Shown here: in pieces, positions 10,555 through 21,593 of the stretch | How positions within the stretch are numbered: the stretch's first letter is position 1 | Layout: every line of letters starts with the position of its first letter | Origin: Chionoecetes opilio | Taxonomy: Eukaryota > Arthropoda > Malacostraca > Decapoda > Majidae | Assembly: GCA_016584305.1 (NCBI GenBank) | Contig: JACEEZ010025360.1 | Location: forward strand, 22,501-86,500 | Reading direction: 5' to 3' | DNA length: 64,000 bases | Notes under the pieces: model-generated | Databases searched by the model: none | What the model was told of the DNA's origin: nothing | The model's input: only the letters and a program-made list of their open reading frames with translations | Translations under genes and position numbers: made by a program

Positions 10555-11978
10555 TTAGTAATGTTCTTCACTCTTCGCCGACGCTGTGAAGTCTGCGCTG
10601 AGTTTAACGCCACGTTCTGCATAGTCGTTGATCACATTGATTGACAGAATGTGTGCTGCCGATGTCTGGAACGCAGGGTGATCTGGCCATTTTTCAACTG
10701 GTTCAGTCAGGAAGGAGTCGTCCAGCTGCAGCAGGTGAAATGTGTACCAGGAATCTGGACCAACTAACTGCGCAAGAGTTGTGGTCGCAGATATATCGTC
10801 GGGAAATTTAGGTTTGCCGAAACCCATTCCGAAACGGTTCTGAGGTGCGAGCTGCTTTTCATCTGGTTTGATAGCCAGCAGACTGCTGGCAAGAGCACGT
10901 CGTTCATCGGCGGACACTTGCATGCTGAAGAGAGCTAGAGGAACCATCTTTGTTGTAAGGTACCATAGGTGTCGCCGGAATGCTCGCACTGCACTGTTGG
11001 ACACAACTTGGTTCACTGCCTCGTACTTCAACAGGCACTGGATCAGCTTCAGATCATTCCAAGGGGCATCAGTCGCGGAACTACAAGTCATCCCCCAGTT
11101 AGAGTAGATAAGAGTAGCAAAGTGCACAAATTCCCTGAGCTTTGGGACCTGGTGTCTCGTGGTGATTGTACCTGGCGGCAAGTTTCCTATTTGATGGTCA
11201 AGTAAGCATATCTTGATTGAGTACAACAGCTTGGCCATCCACCTGGCCTTGTGAAGTGCTCCTGGTCGCTTGAACGATACTTCCGGCTCTCCCTCGATTT
11301 CTTCGCTTAGGAATACTATGCATAGTTCCAAGAACTCCAGGTAGTCGTCTCTCCGTACTGTAAGTTGCGATTGTGCAATCTCGAGCACACTGGACCTCAG
11401 GTCGTTGATCAAACTGCGTACGTCATCAGTGAATGGAGTTATGTCCAGTCGCGAAAGCTTCTGATCACAACCATGTGGTACCAGGTCAAACTTCTTGCAA
11501 AAGCGAGTGAAGAGTGTGACACCTGGTGTTTTTGAGACTTCAATTTTTAAGTCTGTAAACACGTGACAAAATCACCTCTCCGACGTGGTGTCTACAACCT
11601 GACCAGAGTAGTGCTGGACCAAGATGTTGCTGTATGGATACACATGCCGCAGAGACATGTCCAGTGTTTGATGCTGTTGTGTCAAACGCCATGTTTACAA
11701 TAGAGTCTGCACAGTTCCATGATTCTAACAAGGTATCTTGTCAGGTCAGTAATGATATCACCAGACTTTCGATCTGTGCCAGGTTGGTACGATGGAACTC
11801 CCAAAAGTTTTATTTCTTGAGAAGTGCCTACAGCGATAGTGAGACGCTCTTCAAGCACATGCTGATTAGTCAAGGATTGTAGCAGTTTGGAGTCCCAATG
11901 TAGTGTGGCAAACGGTGGGGGAACCCTCTGCTCCCTACAAGATGTTGCCATCTGTTGTCCAATTTTGCTTCCCCTCAA
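10555..11978 (-). pseudogene. Broken transposase-like gene (FDTTxSNTG / CRHH type)
   Basis: Three overlapping minus-strand frames follow one another as a single protein. The first (11,978 to about 11,745) carries IKLLGVPSYQPGTDRKSGD. The second (about 11,735-11,560) carries NMAFDTTASNTGHVSAAC and LLWSGCRHHVGE. The third is a 335-residue frame (11,562-10,555) starting near DLKIEVSKTPGVTLF and ending EEHY. The acidic DTT...NTG motif followed by CRHH resembles the DDE core of hAT-like or related cut-and-paste transposases; I cannot fix the superfamily. Two frameshifts break it, so it is a relic. The first methionine is not convincing, and the true 5' end may be lost. A host-domesticated protein is the less likely alternative. 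Confidence 0.6.
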
Positions 11979-12984
11979 ACTTGAACAAACGACACATACA
12001 AGACTAGGTGAATATTATCATTTATCAGGCTTATACATTACATAGTAGAATTATGTATTGTAGATGGACACAATAAGAACCAATATAACATTTATTTATT
12101 ATATTGATGCTCACTTGCTTTGTTAAATTTTATAGCAAATATGTTTGATCGGCGACATTCGGCGTATTTACTGCGAAATACTTCTGTCTTTGAGTCTTGA
12201 GCTGGGCCACCTTAATGACTTTAAAAAAAAAATAACATTGTAATATATTTACAAGACGCATATTTTAAGACTAGGTACAGGTCATTTGGTCAACATAAGG
12301 GGTTTTGATGCACCCTACTGGTCATACTGTTACAGGTCAGAGGATGGAGAGAGAGAATGAGATGAGTCAGATAACCTTCTCTAAATACTAAAAGGGAATA
12401 CTCTTACTTTAACAAGCCTAAATACCTCAATAAGAAGTGCTTCATACCTTGGCTGTGCTGAGTGTGGCTGCTAAGTCCTGAATGCCTGCCTGGGGTGTGC
12501 TAAGTGCTGCTAGGCTACACAGGTGCTAGTCTTAACTCTATAAACCCTCGGTGCTGATATCCTAGTCACCCAGCACTGCAGGGAAACAGAATGCCTCATG
12601 ACACATTCTCGGGGGGTCATGTTATCATATATAGTCTTGTCTGATCTATTATGGTGCCTGTTTCTTCCATCTCCTTTGCATGCTGTGTCTGAGGAAAGGA
12701 GGATGTTTGAACACCAGTGACATAAAGACACAGAGGTACAGTATAGACCAAGGAAGTATTGATGTTTGAACACCAGTGACATACAGACACAGAGGTACAG
12801 GTATATAGAGGTACAGAAGAGGTATAGACCATAGTAATATAGACGCCTGGAATGGACTAGAGGTGATGGGACTGATGGCAGTACAAAGTGTGCATCAATG
12901 TAAAGAAAAACTGAATGGATAGATGCAGAGACAGGACCACAGGAGTATACCTCAGGCCCTGTATGCTGCTGCAACTATACTCAC
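11979..12984. other. No gene recognised
   Basis: Contains a 59-bp-spaced duplication of GATGTTTGAACACCAGTGAC at about 12,702-12,804. The minus-strand frames here are rich in Y/C/V and look like chance. Confidence 0.5.
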
Positions 12985-13192
12985 TGTACGTTAAGGTGGC
13001 GAAAATGTGGCCCCTTCACTCCCCTGTTCCGAACGCACGGGACTGGCTGAGGTGTTGGGTGTTGGGGCTTTAGGGCGGAACTTGGAGTAAGGCATTCTCA
13101 CCCAACACCCAACACCTCAGCCAAGCCCGTGTGTTCGGAAAGGGGGAGTGAAGGGGCTCCATTTTCACCAACTTAACGTGCGGCAACTATAG
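12985..13192. mobile_element. Foldback MITE, copy 1
   Basis: Arms of about 80 bp (GTTAAGGTGGCGAAAATG ... CCCTTCACTCCC ... GGGACTGGCTGAGGTGTTGG on the left, its reverse complement on the right) surround a loop reading GGGGCTTTAGGGCGGAACTT. A second copy at 25,338-25,548 has the loop in the opposite orientation. No coding sequence. Superfamily unknown. Confidence 0.85.
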
Positions 13193-13203
13193 GTGAATAT
13201 AAC

Positions 13204-13797
13204 TAGCTCAACACACACACATACACACACACACCAGAGAAGCATGTAAACAAGATCACAGGAGATACATACCAGTTGCTGAGGAATATAAGAATGGCAT
13301 TCAAATATCTGGATGAAGAGATGATCAAGAAATTGATAACATCTCTGATTCGACCAAGGTTGGAATATGCGGCAGTGATTTGGTCACCACATAAAAAGAA
13401 GGATATAAGGAAGATTGAGAGAATACAAAGAGCAGCCACAAAAATGGCTCCAAGCCTGAGAGATTTACCATATGAAGAAAGACTTTCAAGACTAAAACTC
13501 CCAACACTTGAGAAAAGAAGAGAAAGGGGAGATTTTATAGCAGTGTATAGAGCATCAATGGGTCTGGAAAAAATTGATAGAGAAGATCTGTTTGTGTGGG
13601 ACGACAGAAGTACAAGAGGTCATGAGAAGAAATTGAAAAGGACAACATGCAAGAGGGATATAAAAAAATACAGTTTCCCCGTATAGAAGCATAGAAGCCT
13701 GGAACAACCTTGATGCAAAAGTGATTAATGCAAGAGTATTCAGGACTTCAAAGGCAAACTGGAAAATAGTAGATTTGGAGACGGACAGTACGAGCAT
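13204..13797 (+). mobile_element. LINE 3' end (CR1/Jockey-like), 5'-truncated
   Basis: The frame from about 13,240 encodes the C-terminal region of a non-LTR reverse transcriptase: LIRPRLEYAAVIWSPH, then ERIQRAATK, LRDLPYEERLSRLKLPTLE and RRERGDFIAVYRA. Small indels near 13,677, 13,733 and 13,783 break the end of the frame compared with the copy at 19,929. A CA microsatellite marks the 5' side, so the catalytic half is absent. The 3' end carries TGTATGTTACAACTAGC, as in other LINE tails in this window. Confidence 0.85.
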
Positions 13798-14184
13798 AGC
13801 TCTTTCCTGTATGTTACAACTAGCTAAATACACCAGGGTCATGAGATGCAGTGTACCTCAAACTCTTTATTCATAAATGTAACAAAATAGTTGGGACTAG
13901 ATCCAAAGACGAGCTTGTTTGATCCCCTCGAGTCTTGCCGTGAATGACAGACTCGTTGCCATTCACTGTACAAAACACACACACACACACACTCATGCAT
14001 TCCTTCACTCACTCATGGGTTAGTAAAACACCACAAATATTGCCCCTCATAAGGTAACTACAGTGCATCTTAATTAAACTTCACATTCTGACCTAAACCT
14101 ATGCCTTATGACCCACGGCTGGACTACAACTTCAACACACCCTCACTACTCTATCATTAATTCCTTGACTAGACTTAACTTAGT
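13452..14184 (+). repeat. Direct segmental repeat, copy A (left of Copia)
   Basis: About 733 bp, including the LINE end and 390 bp of downstream non-coding DNA with a CA tract near 13,974, is repeated almost identically at 19,929-20,663. Copy A ends exactly where the Copia LTR begins; copy A' continues into other DNA. Confidence 0.92.
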
Positions 14185-14391
14185 TGTTAATATAGCGAGT
14201 GTGTTAGCACGTTCATATGTTTATGCGCGCCCGCCGCGGCGGGAACCAATGGGAGACCGCCATATCATCAGACGTCTCATGATGTCATCACTGGTGATCA
14301 CGTGACAAGTTGACCACGTGGAGTCACAAGAGGGAAGAGGCAGTCAGTCCCCAGCGCGCGGTGAGTGCAGTAGTGTCCAGGATTATTAACA
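14185..14391 (+). repeat. Copia 5' LTR (207 bp)
   Basis: Begins TGTTAATATAGCGAG and ends GGATTATTAACA, the standard TG...CA termini. It appears identical to the reverse complement of 18,598-18,804, so insertion or copying was recent. Confidence 0.93.
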
Positions 14392-14424
14392 TTGGTAGCA
14401 GAGCGTAGTTACACAACTGCACTA

Positions 14425-15324
14425 ATGGCGTGTTCACTGAAGTGGCCTCCGAAATTGGAGCATGATGAAGAATACGAGATGTGGAAGGAGGATGTAGGTG
14501 TGTGGTGTAGACTAACCACAATTGAAAAGAAGAAGCGTGCGCTGGCAATACATCTGTCACTTCCGGGCGGGCCAGAAGTGCATCGTCGGAAATTGATAAG
14601 ACCAAGTTGGAGGCAGAGGATGCGTGGAAGTGTTATTGAAGAGACTGGATGATGTGTTTTTGGTCGATGAAGGAAGAAGGAAATTTGCAGCATTTGAGGC
14701 TTTGTATAGCCTACGGAGAAAAGAGAGAGCAGAGATTAAGGACTTTGTGTCAGAGTTTGAACATACGTACCATGGTGTTACAAAGCAGGGATTGAAGCTT
14801 GATGATTCGGTGTTGGCCTTCATGTTATTGGCTTCATGTTTGTTAGAGGAAAGAGAGAAGCAATTAGTCATGTCAGCAACACAGGTGGTTACATACGATA
14901 ATATGAAGGCGACGCTCAACCGAATATTTTCGAGTGGTGCGAAGGGACTGAGCGCCCACATACAGATAAAATCAAACCCTTATTTGTGGGAAATGAGGGC
15001 ACTGTTGGTGAAAGTGAGGAAGCCCTGTATGTGGGCGGAACCAGTCGAGGTAGACGTGGTTGGCGGGGACCGCAAGGCTATGCCCGGGGGCGTGGTAATA
15101 GTGGACGTCAAAGACAGGATAGGAGGAAGAAAAATCCTATGGGGGCATATGGTACAATATCCAAATGTGCTATTTGTGAATCGATATATCACTGGGCACG
15201 TGATTGCCCTGACGCCTACGAAAACAAAGGAGGCCATGGTGGGTACGTTGAGGAACCAGTGAACTTATTCGTGGGCTATGTGAATGATAAAGTAGCGAGG
15301 ACAATTATTGAAACTAGTGAGTGA
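14425..15324 (+). pseudogene. gag: Copia gag, frameshifted
   Basis: Starts at ATG 14,425 (MACSLKWPPKLEHDEEYEMW). The frame breaks near 14,590-14,630 and again near 14,990, but successive frames give a Copia-type Gag: FEALYSLRRKERAEIKDFV, then a basic RG-rich region, then a zinc knuckle CAICESIYHWARDC (CX2CX4HX4C) at about 15,171-15,212. It would form the particle and bind RNA. The breaks mean no functional product from this copy as read. Confidence 0.85.
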
Positions 15325-15719
15325 ATAAAAGGGGGTGTGCCGTCCTTGATACAGGTTGTACAAACACTGTGTGTGGTTCACGTTGGCTCGAAGCGTATGT
15401 AAATGGGTTGACTGAATATGAGCGTGGACTTGTGAAAGAGGAATGTTCTAATTCCAGCTTCACATTTGGCAATGGTATTTCTGTGACTTCCTTCAAGAAA
15501 GTTACGTTTCCCTGTTGTATAGGGAATATGCGTGCCAATGTGACCTCTGATGTGGTGAACTGTAATTTACCGTTGTTGCTGAGTAGATCGTCTATGAAAA
15601 GAGCCGAAATGATAATCAACTGTGAGACAAATCAAGTCAAAGTGGGCGGAAAAAGGGACGTCGTCAATCTACGTACATCATCGTCAGGACACTATCTGTG
15701 CCGTTATCGGCATGACTAA
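15321..15719 (+). pseudogene. pro: Copia aspartic protease region
   Basis: The motif CAVLDTGCTNTVCGSRW holds the catalytic DTG, followed by the GNGISVTS flap-like stretch and LPLLLSRSSMKRA. The frame opens just beyond the gag stop, so this copy has a break where polyprotein continuity is expected. Confidence 0.85.
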
Positions 15720-15748
15720 ACTGGGAAGTTAATATAGCTGAGGCACTC

Positions 15749-16043
15749 GTGGCACTCTACAAGGACGGGGACATCGAGAAGAGGGCCTTGAAACTTCATC
15801 GTCAGTTTGGACACCCTACAGCAGAAAAATTGAAGAAGCTTGTGAGAGATGCCGACATAAGGGACTCGAACCTGGAACGGAGGATTGATACAGTGACAAG
15901 TGACTGTGACGTGTGCAAACGGTATAAGAAACCGAGCCCGAGACCAGTGGTGTGTGTCCCGTTGGCTAGCAGGTTTAACGAGGTGATTGCCATGGACCTT
16001 AAGTCGTGGGGCAAGAAGTATTTCTTGGTGATAGTGGACCTGT
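15749..16043 (+). pseudogene. int: Copia integrase, N-terminal part
   Basis: Carries the HHCC zinc-binding pattern (LKLHRQFGHPTAEK ... CDVCKRYKK) and the first catalytic aspartate region AMDLKSWGKKYFLVIVDLY. The sequence is cut at about 16,043 by a minus-strand LINE. Confidence 0.85.
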
Positions 16044-16552
16044 ATCTTCTTCTTCTTCTTTCTAGGTGGGGAGCTAAACCACGGTTTCCAGTCGCAGTTC
16101 AAAGCCTATTTTCCGGCTGGCTCCCTGAGGGCTTGTAGGATTAGGCCCTAACTCTCTGCTCTTTTTACCCAAGCCTTTTCTAGAAATACTTTAACCCCTT
16201 CAATGATTCTTCTATTGGTGTCCTGTACCCTACTCAAACCTAAAAGAAATTCCATTATCCCATCTATGTTCCCCTCTGCCACTCTATCCCACTGATCCCC
16301 GCCTACCTCCCGTGCCACTATTGCTATAAGCCGCTCTCTTTCCTCATCATACCTTGGACACATTAATACCAGGTGATCTACAGTTTCATCTAGTCTACCC
16401 ATACACATTTGACATATCTTGCTTCCTTCGTTTGCCCATCTATATGTTCTACTATTGACCTCCAGAGATTTTGTCCTTGCTTTAAATAATAAACCACTCC
16501 CCAAGCTACCATCATAAAAGACCTCACACTTTGGTGTGGTCTTCCCCTTGTA
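16044..16552 (-). mobile_element. LINE 3' end inserted in Copia integrase
   Basis: The minus strand encodes the C-terminus of the LINE family also seen at 54.8-58.2 and 60.7-62.1 kb: NWYKGKTTPKCEVFYDG, LLFKARTKSLEVNSRTYRW, the zinc-knuckle-like CQMCMGRLDETVDHLVLMC, ending KAWVKRAES. A 3' UTR of about 90 bp ends in an (AAG)n tail (16,047-16,062 on the plus strand as TTCTTCTTC). It is strongly 5'-truncated. Confidence 0.88.
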
Positions 16553-17290
16553 CCAATTCAGAGATTGTACATCTGTGGTTGTTCCAGACAAGAATGCAGG
16601 CACTATTATTCGGGGAATATTTCTCGGTTGGGTTGTGCTATTTGGTGCCCCAGGAAAAATCTTATCAGATAATGGCTGTGAATTTAATAATTCAGATATG
16701 AGGTCTCTAGGTGAGGCATTCAATGTTAAGATTATAACGACGGCAGCTGAAAGCCCTTGGAGTAATGGTGTTTGTGAGAGGCTCAATGCTGTGTTGGGAG
16801 GAATGGTAAGCAAGATTTTGGCGGATTGTCCTGGCTGTGATTTAGATGTTGCTCTGGCTTGGGCTGTGGCTGCCAGGAATGCACTGTCAACATTTTCGGG
16901 TTACTCGCCCAACCAGCTGGTATTTGGCCAGAACCCTGGGATTCCTGGAGCCTTTTATGATAATCTACCGGCGCTAGACGGCGAGGCCACACCTGCAGAT
17001 ATAGTGAAGGATAACCTGAATGCACTTCACGCGGCAGGGAAAGAGCATTTACCGTAGCGGAATCTAGTGAAAGGCTGACTAGAGCACTTCGTCATAATGT
17101 GAGAGACAGCGACCCCGGAGACCTACACTACGGAGATGATGTTTACTACAAACGTCTAGACAGTAATAAGTGGCGCGGACCTGGTACCATAATTGGGAAA
17201 GACGGAAAACAATTTTTAGTGAAGCACGGTGGAATGTGTGTTAGGGTGCACCATGTCGCATTGCCACGGCACCGACCAGTGTTGATCCTG
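16553..17290 (+). pseudogene. int: Copia integrase, C-terminal part
   Basis: Continues the integrase core after the LINE: TSVVVPDKNAGTIIRG, GAPGKILSDNGCEF (second catalytic D) and SPWSNGVCERLNAVL (catalytic E), then the Copia-type tail GDLHYGDDVYYKRLDSNKWRGPG at 17,118-17,190. A stop at 17,056 splits it. Confidence 0.88.
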
Positions 17291-18597
17291 CTGCAGTGTC
17301 AAATGAGGAAGATGTGTCTCAGTCCAATACCAGTGCTCTGCGAGCTCCTAGTGTGCGTGGTGATGTGGAAATTGGATTCGGGGATTCAGACATGGACTCG
17401 GATGATGACGACCATCCTCGTGAAATTGTTGATGTTGTGGGTGAGGGGGCGCAGGTGGCTGTGGATGGCCACAACGGTGGACGTTCGGCAGACGGACACG
17501 GGTGCGAGTGCTCGGGTGTGTTGGCAATTCCTGTAGTGAGAGTTAAAGCGGGTCAAAGGATCAAGGGCGTTGAGAAAGCGAGTGGTGAGTGGATATCTGG
17601 TAAAATTGTTAGTCGGGCGGGGAAGGCGACTGGTCGATACTCCAACTGCTACAACATTAAGAGTGACAAAGATGGTAACATTAATTGGATGGATCTGGAC
17701 AGAGTTTTTTACGTCATGGGAAACAGTGGACGAGGCGACAGAAATGCTTGTGTTGTTTAATACAGATGAGGTGGTGTGTGCTAAGGAAAAGAGATTGAAA
17801 TTGGAGGACCAAGGAGGTGTATGAAGAGGTGGAGAATGTGGGTCACAAGCTATATCTGTACGTTGGGTGGTCACAGAAAGCTGAAGGAAGGGAAGACTAT
17901 TGTGAAGGCACGCTTGGTAGCCAGGGGCTTTGAGGAGGACACCATAGGGCTGCAGAAGAACTCTCCCACATGTTCAAAGGAGGCTGTCCGTTTGGCAATG
18001 GTACTCGCCTCAGCTAATGGTTGGGTGTGCCACACAATGGACATACAAGCTGCGTACCTCCAAGGGAACAAAATAGAGCGTGAAGTGTACCTGATACCTC
18101 CTCCTGAGTTCGACAATGGCTTATTGTGGCGTCTGAGGAAGACTGTGTATGGTTTGTGCGACGCGGCCAGACAAAGGTACATGAGGGTGAAGGAACAGCT
18201 GATATGTCTCGGTGCCAAGATTTCGTCCCTGGACCCTGCATTGTTTTCGTGGAGCCAACATGGTGGAACAGAGGGTATCATATGCGTATATGTGGATGAC
18301 TTCTTGTGGGCTGGTACTATGAACTTTGAGCAGCACGTCATAAAACAGTTGCGTAGGACCTTCCAAGTCGGGTCTTTCGATTCAGAGTGCTTAAGTATGT
18401 GGGGCTCAACGTAGTTACCACAGAGGACGGCGGTATCCCCAATCGACCAGTTTCAGTATGGAGCATCGTTGAATCCGGTTGCCCTTAGCAAGCGTCGGGC
18501 ATTGGAGAAGACTAGTGATTTGTCAGAACGAGAGAAAACAGAATATCGTGGGTTGGTCGGGCAACTAAATTGGATGGCTACTCACACTCGCTTTTAA
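17291..18597 (+). pseudogene. pol: Copia reverse transcriptase, frameshifted and truncated
   Basis: An acidic linker (17,296-17,760) precedes the RT. From about 17,870: IVKARLVARGFEED, MDIQAAYLQGNKIEREVYL, KTVYGLCDAARQRY and the catalytic ICVYVDDFLWAG at about 18,277-18,312. The frame breaks near 18,392, and the sequence stops at LVGQLNWMATHTR just before the inverted LTR. RNase H is absent in this orientation. Confidence 0.9.
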
Positions 18598-18804
18598 TGT
18601 TAATAATCCTGGACACTACTGCACTCACCGCGCGCTGGGGACTGACTGCCTCTTCCCTCTTGTGACTCCACGTGGTCAACTTGTCACGTGATCACCAGTG
18701 ATGACATCATGAGACGTCTGATGATATGGCGGTCTCCCATTGGTTCCCGCCGCGGCGGGCGCGCATAAACATATGAACGTGCTAACACACTCGCTATATT
18801 AACA
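18598..18804 (-). repeat. Copia LTR in inverted orientation (207 bp)
   Basis: Reverse complement of the 14,185-14,391 LTR with no difference that I can see. On the minus strand a purine tract at 18,811-18,838 lies just upstream, as expected for a polypurine tract before a 3' LTR. Confidence 0.93.
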
Positions 18805-19913
18805 CATTCGCTATATTTTTTTTTCTTCTTTTCTTTGCATGTCTCCTTTAGTACATACAACTACGTACAATTGTATGTTCACCAATACACATATTTACAC
18901 TCCCTACATGTGCTGATGACAGTCAACACCTAATCCCGACTAATTGCCTCCCGCAGCCGCATAGTCGGACGCGCCCTTCTTGGTAAGGCAGTCTGCCATT
19001 GCTTCGATGTCTCCACCCACGTTACCTCCTTCAATTCCCCTTGATCCAACATATCTCGAAGCACTGATATATCAATCCTCAGACGCTTGTTGTCCACCAA
19101 TTTATAGGTGTATAGGCTTCCACTACGCTACGGTTGTCCACAAAACATCTGATAGGGATCCTCCCACATCCGGAGATCTCCTGCAGAATACTGGCCACAT
19201 ACACCGCAGTACTAGCACCATCCAGAAGTGCCAGGGTCTCAGCAGCAAGAGTTGAATTGACCACCCGTCGAACCTTCCTTGACTGCCAGTAAATAGGGCC
19301 CCGTACATTATTAGTGTCGCACAGAAAGATAATAAAGCCCCCTTGAGATCCATGTCCTGCAGGTTGGCGAAGGATGCGTCAGCGTAGCACTCCCAATGTG
19401 GCACTCGTCTAAAGGTCTAATCCTCGGGATAAACAACCCAACTTATCCGTTTTCACACGCTCAATCACCTTGTTTAGTCTCAATATGTCAGACACCGTAG
19501 CCTTTGGAATTGAAACACTCAGCTCGCACACATCGAACGCTATATCCGGGCGAGTGTTGAGTAGCCATCCAATTTAGTTGCCCGACCAACCCACGATATT
19601 CTGTTTTTTCTCGTTCTGACAAATCACTAGTCTTCTCCAATGCCGACGCTTGCTAAGGCAACCGGATTCAACGATGCTCCATACTGAAACTGGTCGATTG
19701 TGATACCGCCGTCCTCTGTGGTAACTACGTTGAGCCCCACATACTTAAAGCACTCTGAATCGAAAGACCCGACTTGGAAGGTCCTACGCAACTGTTTTAT
19801 GACGTGCTGCTCAAAGTTCATAGTACCAGCCCACAAGAAGTCATCCACATATACGCATATGATACCCTCTGTTCCACCATGTTGGCTCCACGAAAACAAT
19901 GCAGGGTCCAGGG
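18598..19913 (-). mobile_element. Copia 3' portion, inverted partial copy (RT-RNase H-LTR)
   Basis: Read on the minus strand from 19,913: LFSWSQHGGTEGIICVYVDD, then FQVGSFDSECFKYVGLNVVT, then RNase H motifs ECYADASFANLQD, STLAAETLALLD and IRCFVDNRS, then the polypurine tract and LTR. It overlaps the plus-strand copy by about 360 bp of RT. Together the two parts hold every region of one Copia element, arranged tail-to-tail. Frameshifts are present near 19,260 and 19,430-19,620. Confidence 0.9.
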
Positions 19914-19928
19914 ACCTAAACCTAGCCT

Positions 19929-20663
19929 AAGCCTGAGAGATTTACCATATGAAGAAAGACTTTCAAGACTAAAACTCCCAACACTTGAGAAAAGAAGAGA
20001 AAGGGGAGATTTTATAGCAGTGTATAGAGCATCAATGGGTCTGGAAAAAATTGATAGAGAAGATCTGTTTGTGTGGGACGACAGAAGTACAAGAGGTCAT
20101 GAGAAGAAATTGAAAAGGACAACATGCAAGAGGGATATAAAAAAATACAGCTTCCCGTATAGAAGCATAGAAGCCTGGAACAACCTTGATGCAAAAGTGA
20201 TTAATGCAAGAAGTATTCAGGACTTCAAAGGCAAACTGGATAATAGTAGATTTGGAGACGGGACAGTACGAGCATAGCTCTTTTCCTGTATGTTACAACT
20301 AGCTAAATACACCAGGGTCATGAGATGCAGTGTACCTCAAACTCTTTATTCATAAATGTAACAAAATAGTTGGGACTAGATCCAAAGACGAGCTTGTTTG
20401 ATCCCCTCGAGTCTTGCCGTGAATGACAGACTCGTTGCCATTCACTGTACAAAACACACACACACACACACTCATGCATTCCTTCACTCACTCATGGGTT
20501 AGTAAAACACCACAAATATTGCCCCTCATAAGGTAACTACAGTGCATCTTAATTAAACTTCACATTCTGACCTAAACCTATGCCTTATGACCCACGGCTG
20601 GACTACAACTTCAACACACCCTCACTACTCTATCATTAATTCCTTGACTAGACTTAACTTAGT
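19929..20663 (+). repeat. Direct segmental repeat, copy A' (LINE end, apparent empty Copia site)
   Basis: Nearly identical to 13,452-14,184. Here the LINE C-terminus stays in frame to its stop (YRSIEAWNNLDAKVINARS ... VRA, stop at 20,275). After CTTAACTTAGT the sequence continues into GATAAGATTTG instead of the Copia LTR, so it looks like an uninserted version of the Copia target. Confidence 0.92.
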
Positions 20664-20935
20664 GATAAGATTTGTACTTAATCTATCCACCTTACAAATA
20701 CAGGACATTTTGTGGTGGGAGGAACAGAGGCATTGCAAAGATAGAGTCTGTGCCATGGTGATATGCAAGGCAGGGGACGTATTTTCTGTGGGGTTTGTCC
20801 TTGGCGTTCTGCTATAAGCCTAGTCCGCCTAAGAATAATGTACTGTTTTCCACTACTGCTTCAAAGAGTGACCCATAAAACAGCTTCTAGTTGCCAGGAA
20901 GCAGGGAGGGGAGGGGATTAGAGGGAGAGGAGGTA
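20664..20935. other. No gene recognised
   Basis: Likely ancestral flank of the Copia target; a purine-rich GGGAGGGGAGGGG run lies at about 20,903-20,930. Confidence 0.5.
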
Positions 20936-21132
20936 CAGTGTAAACTCTCCATAAGGGAATAATCCAGCTAATCCCCTCTCCGTTATAAGGAATTTTCCGC
21001 TATAGAGTGTTTGCCAGAACCCATCGCTACAGCACCAATGTTCGGGTAGTGTGTGAGTTTAGCCTACACACAGATGCTACAACACTGTAAACACATTTCT
21101 AGGCATAAAATATAGCAGTACAAATACGTATA

Positions 21133-21593
21133 CAGGTTGAAGTTCCCAAACTCGGCATCCCAAGACTCGGCAACACCCAAAACTCGGCTATGGTTCCGGA
21201 TTTTCCAAAACACGGCAGAACACCCAAAACCCGGCGCGTAGTTGCCGGGTCGGCCGCTAGGTGCCACCACACTAGGCCGCTTGGTTTCTCCCGCCGATTT
21301 GTTTGTTGTTATTGTTCAGTGGTGTTGTGACTAGAGTTGTGTACACTGTTATTTTGTGTACTTCTACAGGTCTGTTATTGGTATTATGGCTCCCAAACGT
21401 CCAGGAACACCTACTGGTGGAAGTGAAAAGAAAAGGAAGAACAATGTGTTAACTATTTCTGAGAAAATTGACCTTTTGAAGAAGTTTGATGGCTTTTTTT
21501 TCCCTTAATATATCTACGTTCTAAAAGTCGGAAAATTCCATTACTCGGCTCGGCGCTGGTCCCGAGGTTGCCGAGTTTGGGAACTTCAACCTG
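21133..21593 (+). mobile_element. Tigger-like element, internally deleted (461 bp)
   Basis: The left end CAGGTTGAAGTTCCCAAACT and the right end AGTTTGGGAACTTCAACCTG are perfect inverted repeats, flanked by TA on both sides. The remaining coding stub starts like TIGD/CENP-B-type transposases. It is nested inside the element at 20,936-21,739. Confidence 0.88.
21386..21508 (+). pseudogene. Tigger transposase N-terminal stub (40 aa)
   Basis: ATG at 21,386 encodes MAPKRPGTPTGGSEKKRKNN followed by VLTISEKIDLLKKFDG, the start of the CENP-B-type N-terminal helix-turn-helix of pogo/Tigger transposases. A poly-T run follows at the deletion junction, and a stop comes at 21,506-21,508. The rest of the HTH, the DNA-binding second domain and the DDE domain are gone. 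Confidence 0.8.

Larger units (their letters stand above)
14185..18597 (+). mobile_element. Copia retrotransposon, 5' portion (LTR to RT)
   Basis: The order is LTR (14,185-14,391), primer-binding site TGGTAGCAGAGC directly after the LTR (the usual Copia initiator-Met type), gag with CCHC knuckle, protease, integrase and reverse transcriptase. The RNase H and 3' LTR are missing in this orientation. The sequence stops at about 18,591 and meets an inverted LTR at 18,598. A LINE is inserted in the integrase. Confidence 0.92.

Noticed and set aside
12510..12974. 154-residue minus-strand open frame
   Set aside because: Composition rich in C/Y/S/H, internal nucleotide duplication, no domain and no splice context.
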